Assembly (NCBI GenBank): GCA_045534445.1
Contig: JAZSJQ010000060.1
Location: 84,821 to 148,820, forward strand
From: JAISGQ01 sp045534445
Lineage (GTDB): Bacteria > Bacillota > Clostridia > Oscillospirales > Acutalibacteraceae
Direction of reading: 5' to 3'
Length of the DNA: 64,000 bases
Shown here in pieces: positions 1 to 7,950 of this stretch. The position numbers were made by a program, and so were the translations under genes. The notes beneath the pieces are model-generated. The model was not told where the DNA came from, did no database searches, and saw only the letters and a program-made list of their open reading frames with translations. Within the stretch, counting starts at the first letter, position 1. The number at the start of each line of letters is the position of its first letter.

Positions 1-1440
1 ATGGTCGCCAAACATCAGAAGCACCACCGGTCTGTCACTCTCGGAAAGCTCTGCAATCAGATTTTCAAGCGCCATATCCGACTGCTTTACAAGGGTCAGA
101 TACCGCTCGGCATCATAGGTTGCATCGAAGCTTGTTATTTTTACCGTTTCTGTTCCAAGGTCACAGGTATCATAATATCCGCCGTGATTCTGAATGGTTA
201 TGTTGAATATCATCTGAGGCGTGTCTTTATCGGTGGAATTATAATATTCAAGCATTCTGTCATAGCACTGCTCATCGTCAAGAAAGCCTCTTGGACTTTC
301 GAGGTCATCAAAATACTCAAGGTCAAGGAATCTGTCAAAGCCCATGAAGGGATAATTCTTGTCTCTGTTGTAGTTGATCGCCTGTGCAGGATGCATGGCA
401 GTTATATTGTATGGCTTATCGTAATTCTTCAGAGTTGATGCAAGGGTCGGAATATTACTGTCGATATACTGCATATAAGCTACACTTGTATAAGGAAGCA
501 ATGTCTGGGAGCTTCTTGTCAGAAATTCAAACTCGGTAAGGCTTGTTCCGCCGCCAAGGCCGAAAGTTATAAGCTCACCGCTGACGCACTCTTTCTTAAG
601 TGAATTAAAGAAAGGAAGATATTCCTCGCTTGTCTCAAACTCTCCTATGGTCCTCAGATCACAGAGAGACTCGTTCATAATAATAATTATATCAGGATAA
701 ATCTCTGTCTTTTCCTCACCCTCATATGCCGCAAGTATACTGTCGGCACTGTCGGCACTGTAGCCTTCAGGCGCCTCTATCTTCATTGCCTTGGCATTTG
801 AAACAAAACTGACAAGATATCCGTATTTCCCGAAATTCACACCGTCAGAACCAACTACATCAAGGTCTGAAGAGGTTATTCCGTAGCAAACGCCCAGAGT
901 CACCGCGCCAATGACAAACGCTGCGCAGGAACCCAGAAACTTGCGTTTTATACTCGCCGGAGGATTCTTTGTAGGCGCAAGAATAACCAGTGTGATAAAC
1001 ACTGCCAGCACTATCGCAGCCCATATAATACAATCCGGAATCACCAGATTGTATCCGTAAAGAACACTGCCGACCGTCGCCGCACACTTCAGGTCGCCAA
1101 AGTTTATGGGGATAGTTCGCCACAGAACCGTATAATAATTTGCTGTTCCTATAGCAAAGCTCGCTATTGACAGAATTATCGATACAGCCTTTGTGCTTCG
1201 CAGAATAGATATGAGGATCATATAGCTTGCCAGATAATACACAATGTTGAACATCGCGTATTCGGGCGGTACTTTAGTCAGAAAACTCACACCTGATTCT
1301 ATCAATTCAATTATCGTATAGCATACCACGGGCGTAAACAGAGCAAAGATTATTACAAATACACTTCCAAACTTTTGCTTTTTTTCTGCCCACAGCTGCT
1401 TTTTTTCTGCTGTTTTCAAGCCTATTGCTTCATTCTCCAT
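1..1440 (-). CDS. LTA-synthase-like membrane sulfatase/phosphoglycerol transferase, 3' end cut off
   Basis: Reading from the ATG at 1440 down to base 1, the frame is open for 480 codons, so the C-terminus lies outside the window. About five hydrophobic segments fill residues 22-187, the N-terminal layout of LtaS/MdoB enzymes that move glycerol phosphate from phosphatidylglycerol to envelope polymers outside the membrane. The extracellular domain starts with PDIIIIMNES (Glu257 as metal ligand). It has GGGTSLTEFEF, where Thr299 fits the nucleophile, and the window ends on FGDH, the Asp-His metal pair. These match LtaS Glu255, Thr300 and Asp475/His476 from memory. The start has a GGAGG-like site and a consensus promoter upstream. 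The family is secure. Whether it makes lipoteichoic acid or decorates another glycan cannot be decided. Confidence 0.88.
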   Translation of the reverse strand, partial: MENEAIGLKTAEKKQLWAEKKQKFGSVFVIIFALFTPVVCYTIIELIESGVSFLTKVPPEYAMFNIVYYLASYMILISILRSTKAVSIILSIASFAIGTANYYTVLWRTIPINFGDLKCAATVGSVLYGYNLVIPDCIIWAAIVLAVFITLVILAPTKNPPASIKRKFLGSCAAFVIGAVTLGVCYGITSSDLDVVGSDGVNFGKYGYLVSFVSNAKAMKIEAPEGYSADSADSILAAYEGEEKTEIYPDIIIIMNESLCDLRTIGEFETSEEYLPFFNSLKKECVSGELITFGLGGGTSLTEFEFLTRSSQTLLPYTSVAYMQYIDSNIPTLASTLKNYDKPYNITAMHPAQAINYNRDKNYPFMGFDRFLDLEYFDDLESPRGFLDDEQCYDRMLEYYNSTDKDTPQMIFNITIQNHGGYYDTCDLGTETVKITSFDATYDAERYLTLVKQSDMALENLIAELSESDRPVVLLMFGDH

Positions 1441-1461
1441 AGGGAATACCTCCACATGGTC

Positions 1462-1490
1462 ATTATATAGAAATTTCCCTTTTGGGTCAA
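1462..1490 (-). promoter_or_regulatory. SigA-type promoter of the LTA-synthase-like gene
   Basis: On the minus strand, TTGACC (1485-1490) and TATAAT (1462-1467) are separated by 17 bases, just upstream of the ATG at 1440. Confidence 0.75.
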
Positions 1491-1537
1491 TATTTTCACC
1501 ATCTCTTTAAGTATTTTTAAATAAATATATTTTAATC

Positions 1538-1566
1538 TTTACTGCTTGCGGTAAATCGGGTATTAT
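1538..1566 (+). promoter_or_regulatory. Probable promoter of tcdA
   Basis: TTTACT (1538-1543) and TATTAT (1561-1566) with a 17-base spacer, 34 bases before the chosen tcdA start. The boxes are imperfect, so confidence is moderate. Confidence 0.5.
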
Positions 1567-1599
1567 AGAATAAAATGACATTTGTTGGGAGCTTTTAAA

Positions 1600-2328
1600 A
1601 TGGATCAGCACATCAGAACTCAGATGCTTATCGGCAAGGAAGGCATGGAAAAAATCAAGAATGCCCGAATTGCAGTGTTCGGTCTCGGCGGCGTCGGCTC
1701 ATGGGCTGTCGAGGCTCTTGCCCGTGCAGGCATCGGTCATCTCACTCTTGTGGATAACGACAGCATCAGCATTACAAATATAAACAGACAGCTCCCTGCA
1801 CTTCATTCCACTGTCGGCAGGCAGAAGACCGATGTTATGCGTGAGCGTGTGCTGGATATCAATCCTCAGTGCCATGTTGAGTGCCGCGACGAATTTTTCA
1901 GCGCACAGACCTGCTCGGGTTGGTTCTTCTCGGGTTATGACTATATCATTGATGCCATTGACACCGTTAAATCCAAGCTTCTTCTCATTGAGCTTGCCAA
2001 CGCTGTGGGAACTCCCATAATAAGCTGCATGGGCATGGGCAACCGTCTTGATCCTTCCAAAATCTCCGTTTCTGACATAAATAAGACCTCTTATGACGGG
2101 CTTGCACGAGTCATGCGCAAGGAGCTCAGAAAGCGCGGTATCTCCTCTCTCAAGTGCGTGTGGTCCTCTGAGGAGGCTGTTGAAGCTGAATCCTGCGATG
2201 AGCCTCTGCCTGAAGGCTGCTCTCGCAGAAGTCTGCCCGGAAGCATTTCCTTTGTCCCCTCTGCCGCAGGACTTATTCTCGCAGGTGAGGTCATTCGCGA
2301 TATCAGCATATCTGAATCCCGGGACTAA
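1600..2328 (+). CDS. tcdA: tRNA threonylcarbamoyladenosine dehydratase (TcdA/CsdL, E1-like)
   Basis: This E1/ThiF-fold enzyme uses ATP to cyclise t6A37 of ANN-decoding tRNAs to ct6A in the cytoplasm. The sequence shows the nucleotide-binding loop GLGGVGSW at residues 28-35, then LVDND and INRQ, as in ThiF/MoeB/TcdA. It also shows the CMGMGNRLDPSK segment with SDINKTSYDGLARVMRK that marks the TcdA branch. At 242 residues it is close to the usual length, without a rhodanese or ThiS-partner domain. The ATG at 1600 is preferred over an in-frame TTG at 1582 because GGGAG (1587-1591) sits 8 bases before it. The gene stands alone, followed by tRNA-Val, a fitting but possibly chance neighbour. Confidence 0.9.
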   Translation: MDQHIRTQMLIGKEGMEKIKNARIAVFGLGGVGSWAVEALARAGIGHLTLVDNDSISITNINRQLPALHSTVGRQKTDVMRERVLDINPQCHVECRDEFFSAQTCSGWFFSGYDYIIDAIDTVKSKLLLIELANAVGTPIISCMGMGNRLDPSKISVSDINKTSYDGLARVMRKELRKRGISSLKCVWSSEEAVEAESCDEPLPEGCSRRSLPGSISFVPSAAGLILAGEVIRDISISESRD

Positions 2329-2396
2329 AAATATTTTCATTCAGGTATTGACATTTTCATTTTCACATGATATTATATTCAAGCGTTAAACGCCAC

Positions 2397-2472
2397 GGAC
2401 ACTTAGCTCAGCTGGTAGAGTCCCTGCTTGACGTGCAGGTTGTCAGCGGTTCGATTCCGTTAGTGTCCACCA
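2397..2472 (+). tRNA. tRNA-Val (anticodon GAC)
   Basis: A complete cloverleaf can be drawn by eye. The acceptor arms GGACACT and AGTGTCC are perfectly complementary. The D-arm is AGCTCAGCTGGTAGAG, and anticodon stem CCTGC/GCAGG encloses loop TTGACGT. The T-loop is GTTCGATTC, and CCA is encoded. Anticodon GAC is at 2430-2432. A second Val isoacceptor (CAC) lies at 21878-21954. Confidence 0.95.
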
Positions 2473-2479
2473 CAACAAG

Positions 2480-2530
2480 CAAATCCGAACCTTATGCCGG
2501 TTGGCGATGGGTTCGGATTTGTTGTTTTTA
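2480..2530 (+). terminator. Rho-independent terminator after tRNA-Val
   Basis: Twelve-base inverted repeat CAAATCCGAACC (2480-2491) and GGTTCGGATTTG (2510-2521), followed by a T-rich run. Confidence 0.8.
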
Positions 2531-2872
2531 TTGAGTTGGAATAGAGACAAAGGCATAACACAAGCACCGCTGTGGAATTAACCTCAGCGGTGCTTGATCA
2601 TTCAGTACGACAAATTGAAATCTGCTGAACTATTCAGTTATTTCCTTATCACCAAAACACTTGCCTGCAAGGATACCGTCCATAATCCCTACCAGGCAAT
2701 AAAACACCAACAGAGTCGTACTGATTAATCCATTTCAGTTTTCATTTTGCAGTCTGATGATAATAAAGATATAAATTATTCACCAAAACGTCTGATTATG
2801 TTGAAATATTGCTGCTTTTGTCATAAAATGGAATTGAATATATCGGTAATGGCTTGATAAAGAGGGGTTTCT
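2531..2872. other. Intergenic stretch with a perfect inverted repeat and a small gene remnant
   Basis: No full gene is visible. A perfect 12-base inverted repeat (2561-2572 and 2585-2596, CAAGCACCGCTG and its complement) has no T-run after it. On the minus strand, 2734-2630 stays open for about 34 codons. It reads as one hydrophobic segment ending in a charged tail (MDGILAGKCFGDKEITE), but there is no good start or ribosome site. It may be the 3' remnant of a small membrane-protein gene. Confidence 0.4.
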
Positions 2873-3418
2873 ATGGACAAAGGCAGGCTTACTCCTGAGG
2901 CAAAGCTCATATGCAAATGGATTCTGACCGTATTTCTTGTGTGGATTGCACTGGTATTCATGCCTTCATTTTCAAGCCTTTTTGCGCTTATTTCTGCGGC
3001 ATTCATTGTTCCGATAAGAAAATGGCAGAATATTCTTCGCAAATACACGGGCAAGTTTATTAAAGGAAGGATCAGGACAGCCGTGATTACGACTATGGCG
3101 GTTCTCGCAGTATTAACTATACCTGCAGGCAGCTCCTTCGAAAGATCAGATGTGAAAGAAACAGCACTGACCCCCAACCGCTCTTTACAGAGCAGTTCCG
3201 CGATGACCTCCTCATCAACTGAAACAACGATCACTCCTGATGAAGATATAACGAGAGAAGCAGAAGAGTTTTCCAACAATACAATGGTATGGATCCCCAC
3301 AAAAGGAGGCAAGAAATATCATTCAAGCCAATGGTGCTCCAGCATGGACAGCCCTGAACATGTGACATTGAAAGAAGCAGAAGACAGAGGATTTACTCCC
3401 TGTAAACGCTGTTATTAA
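2873..3418 (+). CDS. Membrane protein with C-terminal YH-x4-C...PCxxC putative zinc motif
   Basis: The 181-residue protein has two adjacent hydrophobic segments (about 15-50) and a third at about 63-82. A Ser/Thr-rich linker follows, then a compact C-terminal domain (about 140-181) beginning VWIPTKGGKKYH and ending FTPCKRCY. The spaced YHSSQWC and PCKRC motifs give one His and three Cys, likely a metal-binding knuckle. Domains of this type occur at the ends of many clostridial membrane and secreted proteins, but no function is established that I can cite. The same motif appears in the unlinked protein at 16788-17645. A terminator follows directly, so the gene is monocistronic. Confidence 0.75.
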   Translation: MDKGRLTPEAKLICKWILTVFLVWIALVFMPSFSSLFALISAAFIVPIRKWQNILRKYTGKFIKGRIRTAVITTMAVLAVLTIPAGSSFERSDVKETALTPNRSLQSSSAMTSSSTETTITPDEDITREAEEFSNNTMVWIPTKGGKKYHSSQWCSSMDSPEHVTLKEAEDRGFTPCKRCY

Positions 3419-3455
3419 AAAGAAGGAAGATGCAAAATGCATCTGCCGTCTTTTT
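3417..3455 (+). terminator. Terminator of the zinc-motif protein gene
   Basis: Imperfect hairpin with core AGATGCA AAA TGCATCT, flanked by an A-run and a T-run. Confidence 0.65.
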
Positions 3456-3530
3456 AATAACAGCATCTGTATCGCAACAAACCACATAACATGTTTATTC
3501 CAAAAGGTGCTATAATATCGTCTCAAATCA

Positions 3531-3559
3531 TTGACACACAGCAACACAAGTTATATAAT
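3531..3559 (+). promoter_or_regulatory. Consensus SigA promoter of the HD-GYP sensor gene
   Basis: TTGACA (3531-3536), 17 bases, TATAAT (3554-3559): a perfect vegetative promoter. It leaves a 5' leader of roughly 105 bases before the ATG at 3671. I see no recognisable riboswitch in that leader. Confidence 0.8.
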
Positions 3560-3670
3560 ATACACAAAAGATTTTGTTTGCAAGTAATTATTATGTTCAG
3601 TAATAACTGAAACTGTACTCGATGGGTATTTTACATGAATGTGACATATCACGGAAAAGGAATGATATGA

Positions 3671-6598
3671 ATGCAAAGATTTATTAAAGTGTTTTTCGCG
3701 GCACTTTTGATATTGCTTGTTTTTGCTGCTGTACCTGTCAGCGCAGCGGAAGCAGACCCTGAATCAGCACCTGAAGAAGGAGAATACATACAGATCCTTT
3801 ATGATGATGCGGGGCTTCTTTCAAATGAAGCAAACGTAATTGAATACACGGATAACGGATATATCTGGGTCGGCAGTTACGGTGGTCTGGCACGCTATGA
3901 CAGTCACAGCTTCGTTACCTACGGCGATGACACAAATACGATCATGAACGGTGTCAACGTCCGTACTCTGTACGAAGACAGCCTCGGCAGAATGTGGATA
4001 GGCTCAAACGAAAAAGGCGTATACCTTTATGAGAACGGCGTATTTTCTTATGTGGATACAAGCACAGCCGCACTCTCAGGCTCAATACGTGCTTTCACCG
4101 AGGACGAATACGGTGTTTATGTGTCTTCCACAGGCGGCGTTGCCGTTATCCGTCCTGATATGACTGTAGAAAGGCTCAGCCTTGATTTTTCATCTGTCGG
4201 CACTGTTGTTGATATGCTGACCGACAGCAGCGGCAAAGTCTGGATGATCGATAATGACAATCTTTTTATTGCTGAGCGCGGTAAATTACTTCACACCTGC
4301 AATATGGCGGAGGTTACCGGCAATGAATTGAATTGCCTTGCTGAGCTGAGAAACGGAACGGTAATGATCGGTACCGGCGGTTCTGAAATTATCGAAATAA
4401 CAATCAACGGAGAGGATTTTAATTTTAAAACCATAGAGCTTGATGATACTCAGGCAGTCAACTGCATTCTTGAGGACCGCTTCGGACGTATCTGGATATG
4501 CTCGGACTCCGGTCTCGGTTATATCATGAACGGTAAATTCACCACCACTCACGGTATCAAGCTCATTTCTATCGAGCATATCGAAGAGGACTATGAGGGC
4601 AATCTGTGGCTTGCTTCTTCCCGAGAAGGTGTAATGGAGCTGGTTCGCGGAAAATTCACCAACAAGACCCTCGCCAGCGACCTCGCAGGCTCAACCGTCA
4701 ATGCAACAATGTATTATGACGGATATATTTTTGCAGCTACCGACACCGGACTTGAGGTTTTTGATCCTGTTACTCTAAAAACTGTCCGACATGAAATGTC
4801 AACTCTCCTCGACGGCATTCGCACCCGAGGCTTGTTTGTTGACAGCAAGGGTTATCTCTGGATAACCACATACAAGGAATACGGCGTTATCCGCTATAAA
4901 GACGGTAATTATGTCAGCATTAATTCCAAAAAGGGACTTGCAAGCGACAAGACCCGTGTCACTATGGAGCTTGATAACGGCGATATTGCAGTATCTTCAG
5001 GCGGAGGCGTAAGTATAATCCGAGGCACTTACGTTATCAGAACCTACGGAAAAGATGACGGACTTGAAAACCCTGTCATACTGTCTATGTGCCAGGATAA
5101 AGATGGCAGAATGTATTTCGGCAGTGACGGCAACGGAATATACGTTGTCGATACCGATGGCAGCATTTCCTCTTATACTACTGCAGACGGTCTCGGCTCC
5201 GATGTTATACTCAATCTGAAGTACGACGAAGAGCATGATATGGTCTGGATAAGCACAGGCAGCAATCTCGCCGTGTGGAACGATGATGGAATTCGCAATC
5301 TCAGCGAATTCACCGCAGGCACAGGCAGTATCTTTGATATTGTATTTGCCGGTGATAAGATCTGGATCCTCAGAAATACAAGTGTTGTAATAGGCACCAG
5401 AGAGCTTCTTCTGAACAATGCTCCCTCTTCCGAATACACTGTTCTAGGAAGAAAGGACGGGCTTACGGATATAACTGCAAACTCGAGGCATTATCTTGCC
5501 GATGACGGCACACTTTATCTTGCTACTTCAAACGGCATATACACTATAAACACTGACAGAATTTACGCAAACGATACTCCTCCTCAGGCAATAATCAACT
5601 CAATAACTGTGGACGGCAAGGTATATGACAACCCCTCCTCCGTTATGCTTGATGCCGGCGCAAAGCGCATGACCATTGAGTTTTCCGCACTAAACTATTC
5701 CACAGGCTCATGTTTCATTGAATATCAGCTTATAGGCTCGGATGATAAGCCTATAATCATAAACGGCGACAAGACAATAACCAGAGACTACACTAACCTC
5801 CGCGGAGGTACCTATACCTTCCGTGTTTCGGTCACAAACCCTGCAGGAATTACCACCAAAAATGCAATCAACATAAAAATAGAGAAAGAAAAGGCATTTT
5901 ACGAAAGCGTATTCTTTATTATCGGAATCATTCTTTTGGGTGTGGCTTTGGTCGCATGGATCGTGTACGCAGCAGTAAGAGTAAGAACTGCAGCCATACT
6001 TAAGCGGCAAGAGCGTTACCACAGCCTTACTGACAGCGCACTGAGAGTAGCCGCCCGAAGTATAGATGCAAAGGACAGCTACACAAACGGGCACTCCTTC
6101 CGTGTTGCTGATTATTCAAGAGAGATAGCCCGCAGGCTCGGATGGTCAGATGAAGATACCGAAAATGTCTATTACATGGCTCTTGTCCACGACATCGGAA
6201 AAATCGGTGTACCTGACTCCCTGCTTACAAAGCCTTCTTCACTTACAAAAGATGAATACGACCTTATCAAGAGACATACCACAACAGGCGCCAAGATACT
6301 GGAGGCCTTCGAAGGCATACCCGATGTAGAGCTTGGCGCAAAATACCACCACGAGCGATATGACGGCAACGGTTACTGCGAGGGTCTCAAGGGCGAAGAA
6401 ATACCTCTTGTAGCCCGAATCATCGCTGTTGCTGATGCATATGACGCAATGGCAAGCTCAAGGGTATACCGTCCGCGGCTCGACCTTGATTCTATCAAAA
6501 AGGAGCTTACAAACGGCAAAGGTACGCAGTTTGACCCGAATATTGCAGATATTATGCTCTCGATGCTCGACGAAGGTTTTGAATCAAGAGAACAGTAA
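3671..6598 (+). CDS. Surface beta-propeller sensor with cytoplasmic HD-GYP phosphodiesterase domain
   Basis: The 975 residues begin with a signal peptide (MQRFIKVFFAALLILLVFAA, cut near VSAA). Many Reg_prop blades follow (IWVGSYGGLARYD, RMWIGSNEKGVY, KGYLWITT), making a likely extracellular two-domain propeller. A Y_Y_Y-type Ig domain (about 650-735) and one membrane helix (about 745-768) come next, then an HD-GYP domain from about 781. Catalytic signatures are HDIGK at 840-844, HHE at 893-895 and DGNGYC at 898-903, so the proline of the GYP motif is Cys here. The family hydrolyses cyclic di-GMP. Reg_prop proteins usually sense carbohydrate or other surface cues, so this is probably a one-protein transmembrane c-di-GMP switch. 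AAGGA 10 bases upstream fixes the start. Confidence 0.9.
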   Translation: MQRFIKVFFAALLILLVFAAVPVSAAEADPESAPEEGEYIQILYDDAGLLSNEANVIEYTDNGYIWVGSYGGLARYDSHSFVTYGDDTNTIMNGVNVRTLYEDSLGRMWIGSNEKGVYLYENGVFSYVDTSTAALSGSIRAFTEDEYGVYVSSTGGVAVIRPDMTVERLSLDFSSVGTVVDMLTDSSGKVWMIDNDNLFIAERGKLLHTCNMAEVTGNELNCLAELRNGTVMIGTGGSEIIEITINGEDFNFKTIELDDTQAVNCILEDRFGRIWICSDSGLGYIMNGKFTTTHGIKLISIEHIEEDYEGNLWLASSREGVMELVRGKFTNKTLASDLAGSTVNATMYYDGYIFAATDTGLEVFDPVTLKTVRHEMSTLLDGIRTRGLFVDSKGYLWITTYKEYGVIRYKDGNYVSINSKKGLASDKTRVTMELDNGDIAVSSGGGVSIIRGTYVIRTYGKDDGLENPVILSMCQDKDGRMYFGSDGNGIYVVDTDGSISSYTTADGLGSDVILNLKYDEEHDMVWISTGSNLAVWNDDGIRNLSEFTAGTGSIFDIVFAGDKIWILRNTSVVIGTRELLLNNAPSSEYTVLGRKDGLTDITANSRHYLADDGTLYLATSNGIYTINTDRIYANDTPPQAIINSITVDGKVYDNPSSVMLDAGAKRMTIEFSALNYSTGSCFIEYQLIGSDDKPIIINGDKTITRDYTNLRGGTYTFRVSVTNPAGITTKNAINIKIEKEKAFYESVFFIIGIILLGVALVAWIVYAAVRVRTAAILKRQERYHSLTDSALRVAARSIDAKDSYTNGHSFRVADYSREIARRLGWSDEDTENVYYMALVHDIGKIGVPDSLLTKPSSLTKDEYDLIKRHTTTGAKILEAFEGIPDVELGAKYHHERYDGNGYCEGLKGEEIPLVARIIAVADAYDAMASSRVYRPRLDLDSIKKELTNGKGTQFDPNIADIMLSMLDEGFESREQ

Positions 6599-6600
6599 AA

Positions 6601-6630
6601 AAACCGGCTTCCTTCGGAAGCCGGTTTTTT
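6601..6630. terminator. Bidirectional terminator between HD-GYP gene and opp operon
   Basis: Perfect hairpin AAACCGGCTTCC/GGAAGCCGGTTT with A-run before and T-run after. It serves the plus-strand sensor gene and the end of the minus-strand opp operon. Confidence 0.9.
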
Positions 6631-6636
6631 ATCGAA

Positions 6637-6921
6637 TCATTTAAACCAAACAAAGATACAGAAAAGAATGAAAAGCAGAATTACGACAGCATATATGCTC
6701 CCGATAAGCAGTGACGCTGCGAGTATTCCGCCGGTCATTGCACGCTGCCCTTCTTTTGAAAGCTGCTCAGGCTGTTCCTTCTTTCCCGAAGATCCTTCTT
6801 CATCGGATACGGAGGATGCAGCAGAGGGAGCTCTGTACCAGGGCATTCCTTCGACATTCATGTTGGCAATCGTTCTGCCGTCATCTTCAAAGGTAGTTTT
6901 GTTTTTCTTTTCCTTACTCAT
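6637..6921 (-). CDS. Small single-pass membrane protein coupled to oppF
   Basis: This 94-residue protein has a charged N-terminus with DDGRTIANMNVEGMPWY at about 13-29, a disordered Ser/Glu/Gln stretch, and one C-terminal membrane helix (about 66-91) ending IFVWFK. Its ATG overlaps the oppF stop codon as ATGA (6918-6921), so it is probably translated by coupling and is the last gene of the opp operon. No homologue of known function comes to mind. An accessory or stability role for the transporter is only a guess from position. Confidence 0.8.
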   Translation of the reverse strand: MSKEKKNKTTFEDDGRTIANMNVEGMPWYRAPSAASSVSDEEGSSGKKEQPEQLSKEGQRAMTGGILAASLLIGSIYAVVILLFILFCIFVWFK

Positions 6922-7949
6922 TTGTCGTTATAAAGGTGGCAGGCAACAAAGTGTCCGGGTTCAACCTCACGGAATTCAGGTGTCTTCTGACTGCATATCT
7001 CCATGCACTGAGAGCAGCGGGTATGGAACTTACAGCCCTTGGGCGGATTTGCAGGAGAAGGAATACTTCCCTCCAGAATGATTCTGTTCATCTTTGCATC
7101 GGGGTCAGGCACAGGGATAGCAGAGAAAAGTGCCTTTGTGTAGGGATGCAGAGGATTGTCGAACAGTGTATCTGTATCTGCATACTCTGCCATTGAACCG
7201 AGGTACATAACGCCAACAGTGTCAGAAATGTGCTGAACAACCGAAAGGTCATGGGAAATGAACAGATAGGTAAGTCCGAATTCCTTCTGAAGATCCTTGA
7301 GAAGGTTGATGATCTGTGCCTGAATGGAAACGTCAAGAGCGGATACAGGCTCGTCACAGAGAATGAAATCGGGATTGAGTGCAAGAGCACGGGCAATACA
7401 GATTCTCTGTCTCTGTCCGCCTGAGAACTCATGAGGATATCTTGCCTTATGATACTCCTGAAGACCGCATGCCTTCATTATTCTGCTGATATAAGCATCG
7501 TGCTCTTCCTCAGGAACGATCTTATGCTCGCGGACTGCCTCACCGATGATCTCACCGATGGGAAGACGGGGAGAAAGGCTTGAATAGGGATCCTGAAAAA
7601 TTATCTGAATCTTCGGACGCATCTCGCGAAGCTCATCACGATTGAGCTTGAAAATGTCCACTCCGTTGAAGTATACATCACCGGAGGTCTTTTCGTGCAG
7701 ACGAAGAATGGTACGTCCGATGGTGGATTTTCCGCAGCCGGATTCACCGACAAGACCCATTGTGGTACCTCTCTTGATAGAGAAGGAAACATCATCAACA
7801 GCCTTGACATTGCCGATAGTGAACTTGAAGAAGGAAGACTTGATGGGGAAATACTTCTTCAGATTCTTGACAACAAGAATATCATCGGAGTTGCTGCCGG
7901 CATTATCCACTGCAGTCTCTTCCACTGTAGTTTTGATTTGCTCGCTCAT
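6918..7949 (-). CDS. oppF: Oligopeptide ABC transporter ATP-binding protein OppF
   Basis: One of two ATPases powering peptide import at the inner face of the membrane. It shows Walker A GESGCGKST at about 68-76, Q-loop IIFQDPYSSL, signature FSGGQRQR, Walker B ILCDEPVSALD and switch ISHDLSVV. The C-terminal oligo_HPY region has the four-Cys pattern CKFHTRCSQCMEIC, as in OppF/DppF enzymes that bind an iron-sulfur cluster or metal there. An ATG at 7949 with GGAGGAG upstream, one base after the oppD stop, is preferred over the longer frame beginning inside oppD. The 343-residue length is normal. Confidence 0.93.
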   Translation of the reverse strand: MSEQIKTTVEETAVDNAGSNSDDILVVKNLKKYFPIKSSFFKFTIGNVKAVDDVSFSIKRGTTMGLVGESGCGKSTIGRTILRLHEKTSGDVYFNGVDIFKLNRDELREMRPKIQIIFQDPYSSLSPRLPIGEIIGEAVREHKIVPEEEHDAYISRIMKACGLQEYHKARYPHEFSGGQRQRICIARALALNPDFILCDEPVSALDVSIQAQIINLLKDLQKEFGLTYLFISHDLSVVQHISDTVGVMYLGSMAEYADTDTLFDNPLHPYTKALFSAIPVPDPDAKMNRIILEGSIPSPANPPKGCKFHTRCSQCMEICSQKTPEFREVEPGHFVACHLYNDK

Positions 7950-7950
7950 A

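Noticed and set aside
1..438. Plus-strand 145-codon frame at the window start
   Set aside because: It is antisense to the LTA-synthase-like gene, whose catalytic motifs read clearly on the minus strand.
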